A DNA stretch of 64,000 nucleotides. Origin: Tragulus kanchil. Lineage: Eukaryota > Chordata > Mammalia > Artiodactyla > Tragulidae. The stretch is taken from contig JAIOJX010000026.1 in NCBI GenBank assembly GCA_022376925.1, positions 199,864,400-199,928,399 of the forward strand. Direction: 5' to 3'. The translations under genes were made by a program, and so were the position numbers. Below are positions 39,401 to 48,400 of the stretch, in pieces (within the stretch, counting starts at the first letter, position 1; each line of letters begins with the position of its first letter). The notes under the pieces are model-generated. The model had not been told where the DNA came from. It searched no databases and saw nothing but the letters and a program-made list of their open reading frames with translations.

Positions 39401-42400
39401 TCGAGCAAGTATCCAGTTGGTTATTAGTAGCATTCATTAGTTAGATCAAAAATTTTTTAAATGTTGATGAACTGAACCTTATTTTTGAAGTGTCCAGACT
39501 GCTAGTTTCTAACTGGCAGGTTATAGGCTGTTTTTCCATAGTGATATAAAACATACTGGAGGAGAATGGAAACAGACTATGTCAAAGTTTTAACACCCAA
39601 TCATTTTAGTTGTGTGATAATTTTAATAGGCAATAGTTTTTTTGACTTGAAAAATATCCCTCTTATTGTAAGATACAGCACGGTCTTTATCTTTTTAAAA
39701 AATAGCACATTTTTCTTGTTTGTTTTATTTATTTTTCAGTAAACATAAAAGTAGAGAGCAAGATCATTCTCGGTCTTCATCCTCTTCAGCGTCACCTTCT
39801 TCTCCCAGCTCTCGAGAAGAAAAGGAGAGTAAGAAGGAAAGAGAAGAAGACTTTAAAACTCACCACGAACTGAAGGAATACTCAGGCTTTGCAGGAGTTA
39901 GCCGACCACGAGGAACCTTTGTAAGTAATAAAGTTACCTTCTGTCTTTGATAGAACTTTAGAGTACTGTGCGTGAGGAAAGTAAAATACATGAGTTAGTC
40001 ATTGTGTGTCATTACTTTTGTAGTCTTTAAAATGGTATTTGATATACCACTTCATTAAGAAGTGCCATTTGGGAGAGTGAAGAGGGACTGGAGCTGGGAT
40101 GATGACTTTCTTTGTATAGAAAATAAAAAATATGTGTTTCTGCTTGATTTTGAAAAAATGACATCTTGAGATTTAGAAGAATGTGTATAAACTTGGTAAC
40201 TTTGGAATCAATGTCTGTACATAGTGCTTAGAGACCCAAGAGTCAAGGGGAAGTTAATGATTGAGATCCATGTCTTTATCGCTTAGTTTCTTATTAGTAA
40301 GAACATGTCTTAACAAATCTGTTTGTTCATCTCTGTATTAACAACTATTTTCATTTTTGCCTCTTCAGGTTCTTGTTTATATGTGTATTAATCATAGAAG
40401 TTATATAACTTTCTACTACCTAGTATATGTAATTCCCATGTTTTCATAAATTTTTATAGTCATAAATTTAATGATTAAAATAGTGCATCTTCTTGACTCT
40501 TTAATTTCTAGATTCAGATTTCTACCTCGAGCAAGTATCCAGTTGGTTATTAGTAGCATTCATTAGTTAGATCATTTGGGAAAAGAGAAGAGTTTTGCCT
40601 ATATGATGATAGGTATAGTTGAACACTTAGGACTCCTGTGTAATTCAAAGGAATTAAGACAACTCTTTTAGCTAGTGAAAGAGGAAAGAACTAACTTGAT
40701 TATTTAAAATTTTTAGTTCAGGCCATGAAAGTGCAGTATTCTGACACTTAGATTGACTGTGCATTTCTTCTTAACCTATTTAGCTTTCAATAGGCAGAAT
40801 TTATTCTCTCCTTACTAGTGTAAAATGGCCGCCTTTTCCATCCTCAATGGCTATGAAGTTGAGATTTAGGGACTAAATTAGGGAATGTTTTTTGTTACTG
40901 GGGTGAAATTAGAGTTTGCATGTAACTTAATACCTTTTGATTTCATTACTAAACAACTTTGTTAATGTTAATCAGTTTCGAATTAGAGGCAGAGGAAGAG
41001 CCAGAGGAGTTTTTGCTGGGACAAATACTGGTCCAAACAACTCAAATACTACTTTTCAAAAGAGACCGAAGGAAGAGGAATGGGATCCAGAATATACCCC
41101 AAAGAGCAAGAAGTACTTCTTGGTGGGTGTTAGAAATCTGTTTATTTGATTGCATTAATTTTCAAAGCATACTGGGTGAATACATTTGAGTACAGGTGTC
41201 CACTACTATGAGAAAATTTTACCGTGATACAGGAAACCTTTAAAGCATTACCCAGATGATACAAAGTTTTGAATGTGTGGGTCCCTTTAGTCCTGTTTAT
41301 ACGTGAATACATTGATCAGGGTAAAGAATGTGTATAAACTTGGTAACTTTGGAATCAATGTCTGTACATAGTGCTTAGAGACCCAAGAGTCAAGGGGAAG
41401 TTAATGATTGAGATCCATGTCTTTATCGCTTAGTTTCTTATTAGTAAGAACATGTCTTAACAAATCTGTTTGTTCATCTCTGTATTAACAACTATTTTCA
41501 TTTTTGCCTCTTCAGGTTCTTGTTTATATGTGTATTAATCATAGAAGTTATATAACTTTCTACTACCTAGTATATGTAATTCCCATGTTTTCATAAATTT
41601 TTATAGTCATAAATTTAATGATTAAAATAGTGCATCTTCTTGACTCTTTAATTTCTAGATTCAGATTTCTACCTCGAGCAAGTATCCAGTTGGTTATTAG
41701 TAGCATTCATTAGTTAGATCATTTGGGAAAAGAGAAGAGTTTTGCCTATATGATGATAGGTATAGTTGAACACTTAGGACTCCTGTGTAATTCAAAGGAA
41801 TTAAGACAACTCTTTTAGCTAGTGAAAGAGGAAAGAACTAACTTGATTATTTAAAATTTTTAGTTCAGGCCATGAAAGTGCAGTATTCTGACACTTAGAT
41901 TGACTGTGCATTTCTTCTTAACCTATTTAGCTTTCAATAGGCAGAATTTATTCTCTCCTTACTAGTGTAAAATGGCCGCCTTTTCCATCCTCAATGGCTA
42001 TGAAGTTGAGATTTAGGGACTAAATTAGGGAATGTTTTTTGTTACTGGGGTGAAATTAGAGTTTGCATGTAACTTAATACCTTTTGATTTCATTACTAAA
42101 CAACTTTGTTAATGTTAATCAGTTTCGAATTAGAGGCAGAGGAAGAGCCAGAGGAGTTTTTGCTGGGACAAATACTGGTCCAAACAACTCAAATACTACT
42201 TTTCAAAAGAGACCGAAGGAAGAGGAATGGGATCCAGAATATACCCCAAAGAGCAAGAAGTACTTCTTGGTGGGTGTTAGAAATCTGTTTATTTGATTGC
42301 ATTAATTTTCAAAGCATACTGGGTGAATACATTTGAGTACAGGTGTCCACTACTATGAGAAAATTTTACCGTGATACAGGAAACCTTTAAAGCATTACCC

Positions 42401-45400
42401 AGATGATACAAAGTTTTGAATGTGTGGGTCCCTTTAGTCCTGTTTATACGTTAATTGATATTACCTATGGGCTGATCAGGGTAAAGTAAAATTATATCTG
42501 ATTTGATAGCCACATTCAGAAAGAACATTAACTTGTTTCCTATCTGTCTATAAGACAGTAAAATTAAGAAGGTAAATCATTAAGATTTCCCTTTCATCAT
42601 TGCAACTATTTAATTGAAAGACAGGGAGAGAATTCTTTCACAGTACATGTAATTAAGATTCTCAGGAGACTGTTAACTTTTACTGGAGTAAAAGGAAGAT
42701 GGAAAATTACATTATGGAAAAATTGCTAGATACACAGTAATTTGATGCTTCCTTGTGATGCTCCCCTATCTGAAGTAGTTTGCAAGAGAAAAGTTAGAGG
42801 AGGTTTGGTTCTGAAAGATTCAATAGGTAATGATGGAAATTTTTGCACTTTGGCAAGGGAAAAGAGAGTTATCTTCCATTATAGAAACTTAAGGAATTAC
42901 CAGGAACTGTTACCAGAATACTCATTTTTGTCATAGCTTCTCAGGGAAGTCATGTTTTAGAGACTGTTTCTGAAGACTAGTTGGTTTTTTGAAGCAAGGA
43001 GGAAAATAGTACTGACATTTTAGAAACGTGTCTTGGTTTTGTATGAGTATATTTGAATAAACCTGAATGTCCATGGTGTCTGCCAAGGTAGACTGTAGAG
43101 CTGTATTCTAACTCGATCTGTGTTTTGTTTGAAGAATAGGCATTGTAGTTGTTTCAAAAATTAATTTCCATTAGCCTCTTTTTGGGGAGATACTTTAATG
43201 ACCAAGAGTCTGAAAAAGTTAGATTTTCACAGAGTGCATTGTGCATAGTGTTCGCACAACCTATGCTCCTTTGAGGAGAAATTTAAGTAAGTAAGTGGGT
43301 TTTTTTGGCCAGTTGTCAATAACAACTTTCATTTCTTTGGCCTGTGTGGGCCTCCTGTGGCAGTGGCTTATCTTGTTGCAGAGCACCAGGTTAGTAGTTG
43401 GACACATCGGTCCAGCCGCTCCGTGGCACGTGGAATCTTCCCAGGCCAGGGATCAAACCGGTGCCCATTGCACTGCAAGGCAGTGTCCTTACCCACTGGA
43501 CCACCAGAGAAGCCCTGAGGAGAAATTTACGCTTGAGTTGACAGCCTCTGGAAAGTGAAAGGTGTTTTATTTAGTTAAAGAAACGTTAAAAAATCTATTT
43601 CCTCTTTATGAATGGACTGCTGTTTGTGCTATGGATGGAAAGATACATAGGATTTCAGTTCTTGGCTTAAGAGATTGGTAATGGAGAACGTTCTGAATAC
43701 ATAAGGTGATTGTCCTCCCAAGGGGGAAATGGTGGATTATTGCAAAGGAGATACTGATTAGGAGAGACTTCAAAGAGAAATTTGGATTGATTGCTAGCTT
43801 TAAAAGATGAACAGGTGTGCCATAAGAAAGCAGAAGTGAAATATCCTAATAGAATTCCGGTGTTCAAATGACTAGATGATTGGTATAAGTTTGGGAAAAT
43901 TAAGAAGCAGCAGGAGCCAAATTGTGAAAAACAGTAATATTGAGTAAATGTGGATGTTAAGCAGAGTTTGGAAAAGCATGCCTGCAACAAACACATCGGA
44001 GAAATAATTGAATATTGAAACTAAGGGGCTTAGATTTGACAGAAGCTAAAGTCATATTTATGAAGGCTTATTCAGAGACCCACTGGTTTGGTGTTGGTAG
44101 TGAGAAGAAGGGATATTGCAAGCATAGGGTATACAAGGGAAAGCAGCTCATTTGAGGTGAAGATTAAGTTCTGTTATGGAAATGCCCAGGAGGTATTCAG
44201 TGAAAATGTGCAGTAAGCAGTTGCGAATGCACATCTAGAGAGAAAAAATTCTAGGAGCCGTCATAGAGCCACAAAGCCATGGTTGTATCACCCAGTCAGA
44301 AGAGATTTAAAGACCAACCTTTCAAAAGTGGAGTGAGGAGTGAGTGGTAAAAATGCCAGACAGTAGAACAAGTGTGAAAGGACAAAAAGTCAAGAGGGAA
44401 ATGAGAGATGAGCGAACAAGTTAAGTTTAACACTTGAAACGTTTTACAAATAATTAATTTAGGCCAGAACTTCGTTTTTCTCTGACATTTCTCTTAGTCT
44501 CCATTATCATAGGTTTTGTCTTAAATTGGGACATAATTATTTTTGATTAGCATGTAATTAGGCATTATTAGTTATAGTAGTCAAGAAGTGTTATTTAACA
44601 TTTGTCACATTTCTTATTTGTCACATTTCTTATAAATCAGTTCCCAAAGTTAATTATTTTGGTTCTTAAGTAATGAGCTATTGGTATGACAACTTTGTTT
44701 TTCACACGGGAGTCTGCAAAGGTATTTTTCAGGCAACTAGTGTTGAGAATAGAAATATATATTTTAAAAATTCTAATTCAGAATAAATGAAATTGAAAGC
44801 TATAGACTTGTTCAGGTTTTTTTTTTTTTTTTCAGAATAATTAATAAACAAATTATATCCATAGTAATGAAACCTTTAATACTTAGTGATAATAATAGAT
44901 AACATTTGCTGAGCATGTACTTTGCTAGGTACCATTATAAGTGTTTTACATATATTTATTTTCATGTTTATAAAGTCCTTTTAAATTAGGGTCATTATTC
45001 CATTTGTATAGATGAAAAACACAGGTACAGAGATTGAGTAGCTTGACCAATGGTACGTAGCCAGTAGGAGTGGGCTTAGGATTTTAACCCATGCCTTACA
45101 GCACATAATCATTTTTCCTTCGGTACTTAGTAACAGTTGTTACATTCTTATCTGAAATTTCCCTTCTCCAGACTTTGACTTATGCAAAAATAAGGTAATG
45201 TTTTCAATACTAAGTATTGTAGGAAAGATAATAGTCTTTAGAACCTGAGATTCTCTGGAGGGATTGAGAGTATTTAAAGAGTTGGAGCAAGTGGGAGAGT
45301 AAGTACCGAAATGGGCAAGTTCTCCATTTTGACGTAATGTCATCTGAGGAAGAGAAAAAAATCCCTTGTGGGGACAGAAATTTGGGTTGGAGCTTTAGTA

Positions 45401-48400
45401 GATTAATTGAAACTTGATCGTTCTGTAGAGAAGAGATAAGAGGATGCAGAAGGTTTTGGTTCTAATATGGCTTCATCTTTAAACTTTTTTTAAACTGGGG
45501 TTTTCTTTAATATATATATACAACTTTGTTTTTGACTGTGCTGTATCTTCATTGCTGCTTGTGCTTTTTATTCTGTTGCGGTGCTCAGACTTCTCGTTTA
45601 AGTGGCTTCTTTTGTGGAACATGGGTTCTAGGGTGCATGGGCTCAGCACTTGCAATTCCTGGGCTCTAGTGCACTGACTCAGTAGTTGTGACACACAGGC
45701 TTAATAAGCTCCTTGGCACTTGGGGTCTTTAAGGATTAGGGATTGAATATGTGACTCCTGTGTTGGCAAGTGGATTCTTTACCCCTGAGCCACCAGGGAA
45801 GACCTCTGTTAACATGCTTTACATTATGAATTATAAATATCTGACATCTCCTCTATCATCTGTGAAGTAGTTAATTTTAATTAGTCTGCAGTAGAACTGG
45901 AAATTTAGGATCTAAGAATGTGAGGATTAAGATTGAGTATGCTTTAGTGACTTGCCTGGTGGCCCAGTTGTTAAGACTGCTTCCATTGCAGGGGGCGTGG
46001 GTTCCATCCATGGTCTGGGAACAAAGATTGTGCATGCCATGTGGCCAAAAAAGAAAATGATGCTTATTAGCATCAGTGTCATCTAGGTAGCTGCTTGGGT
46101 ACCCTTTGAAAAACAATGTGATGCAGCTGCTGTTTTCTTTAGTTGCAGATGATTGTGTAAGGTGATTGTACATTTAAAATAATTCCCAGTCTAACTCTGG
46201 TGTCCAGCTTTGCTATTGCTTTTCCTGTTTTTGGCTCTTAGCTATCTCATTTAGTTTTCATTTACTGTCACCATGATTCCCAGGAAACGTACTCTGGTTG
46301 ATGGGCATAAAGGTCATTGGAAAAGACTGGCTCTGTGACCTTGGGCAAGTTACTCAACTTCTGTGTGCTTCAATTTCTTTATACCTGAAGTGGAGTTAGT
46401 AATAGTGTTTTACAGTTGTAGGAAAGATAATAGTCTTTAGAACCTGAGATTCTCTGGAGGGATTGAGAGTATTTAAAGAGTTGGAGCAAGTGGGAGAGTA
46501 AGTACCGAAATGGGCAAGTTCTCCATTTTGACGTAATGTCATCTGAGGAAGAGAAAAAAATCCCTTGTGGGGACAGAAATTTGGGTTGGAGCTTTAGTAG
46601 ATTAATTGAAACTTGATCGTTCTGTAGAGAAGAGATAAGAGGATGCAGAAGGTTTTGGTTCTAATATGGCTTCATCTTTAAACTTTTTAAACTGGGGTTT
46701 TCTTTAATATATATATACAACTTTGTTTTTGACTGTGCTGTATCTTCATTGCTGCTTGTGCTTTTTATTCTGTTGCGGTGCTCAGACTTCTCGTTTAAGT
46801 GGCTTCTTTTGTGGAACATGGGTTCTAGGGTGCATGGGCTCAGCACTTGCAATTCCTGGGCTCTAGTGCACTGACTCAGTAGTTGTGACACACAGGCTTA
46901 ATAAGCTCCTTGGCACTTGGGGTCTTTAAGGATTAGGGATTGAATATGTGACTCCTGTGTTGGCAAGTGGATTCTTTACCCCTGAGCCACCAGGGAAGAC
47001 CTCTGTTAACATGCTTTACATTATGAATTATAAATATCTGACATCTCCTCTATCATCTGTGAAGTAGTTAATTTTAATTAGTCTGCAGTAGAACTGGAAA
47101 TTTAGGATCTAAGAATGTGAGGATTAAGATTGAGTATGCTTTAGTGACTTGCCTGGTGGCCCAGTTGTTAAGACTGCTTCCATTGCAGGGGGCGTGGGTT
47201 CCATCCATGGTCTGGGAACAAAGATTGTGCATGCCATGTGGCCAAAAAAGAAAATGATGCTTATTAGCATCAGTGTCATCTAGGTAGCTGCTTGGGTACC
47301 CTTTGAAAAACAATGTGATGCAGCTGCTGTTTTCTTTAGTTGCAGATGATTGTGTAAGGTGATTGTACATTTAAAATAATTCCCAGTCTAACTCTGGTGT
47401 CCAGCTTTGCTATTGCTTTTCCTGTTTTTGGCTCTTAGCTATCTCATTTAGTTTTCATTTACTGTCACCATGATTCCCAGGAAACGTACTCTGGTTGATG
47501 GGCATAAAGGTCATTGGAAAAGACTGGCTCTGTGACCTTGGGCAAGTTACTCAACTTCTGTGTGCTTCAATTTCTTTATACCTGAAGTGGAGTTAGTAAT
47601 AGTGTTTTACAGTTGTGAGGATTAGATGAGTAAATATATAGAAAGTGCTGAGAACAGTGTCTCATCCTTAGAAGTAAGCACCTTGTCAACATTTTTATCA
47701 CCACCATTGATTTGAGTGCTTGCTTGTCAAGCACTGGTTGGGCACTTTTTACACAGATCATTTGAGTTTCTTCAAGACTACCTTTGTTTTTTTTAAAATG
47801 AGGAAGTGAAGTTCATTCAGTTTCTATTAAGATTTAAACCCATGCCTCTGGCTTCAACACGTGCTTGCTTCTTCCTAAAAATCCATGGAATGCTATGTAA
47901 ATACCACAAAAGCATCAACTCTGTAGCGTTAGTTGTGCTGATACCAAAAAGGAGCCTGAAATTAGTATATGTGCATATTATTTTGAGTGGCAAGCTATTT
48001 TAAAATAGTTTATTTTGGGTTTACAGTTAAACTTTGACATGCTGAAATTTACGTTTTTGATAGTTCCTAACTTCATTCTTTGAGGTGTGCACACCTAGCT
48101 AGTCATCTTTCACTGGTTTGATAAAGCTAGGTTATTAGAAATTGGTGAGGGCTCTTTCACATAGTTGGTTAATTACATATGTGAACTTTTTTTTTTTTTT
48201 TAAATATTTATGTATTTATTTGACTCTGCTGGGTCTTAGTTGCAGTATGTGGGCTCTAGCTCTTTGACCAGGGATCGAACCCAGGCCCCCTGTATTGGGA
48301 GTCTGGAGTCTTAGCCACTGGTCCACCAGAGAAACCCCCCATATGTGAACTTTTTAAGTCATGCAGGAGGACAGTGTATATTATGTGAATACACACCAAG

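Larger units (their letters stand above)
38323..40574. repeat. Direct duplication L (unit 1126 bp), carries exon 10
   Basis: About 38323-39448 is repeated at 39449-40574, abutting directly. Homopolymer lengths at the left edge differ (A and T runs). Carries exon 10 and the start of the next intron; interlocks with duplication M. Confidence 0.92.
40177..42486. repeat. Direct duplication M (unit 1147 bp), carries exon 11
   Basis: 40177-41326 is repeated at 41324-42486. The last 25 or so bases of copy 1 (from 41303) are altered and 13 bp shorter than in copy 2. Carries exon 11. Confidence 0.92.
45217..47616. repeat. Direct duplication N (unit 1197-1199 bp), intronic
   Basis: 45217-46419 is repeated at 46416-47616, sharing TTGT at the junction; a 2-bp difference lies in a T-run near 45486. 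Each copy carries a CHR SINE, a short tRNA-Glu SINE and part of a MIR. The MIR is cut by the junction in copy 1 and complete after copy 2. Confidence 0.92.

Noticed and set aside
43667..43996. Reverse-strand 109-codon gene within intron 11
   Set aside because: No splice sites, promoter or recognisable domain; composition is that of intron or old repeat.
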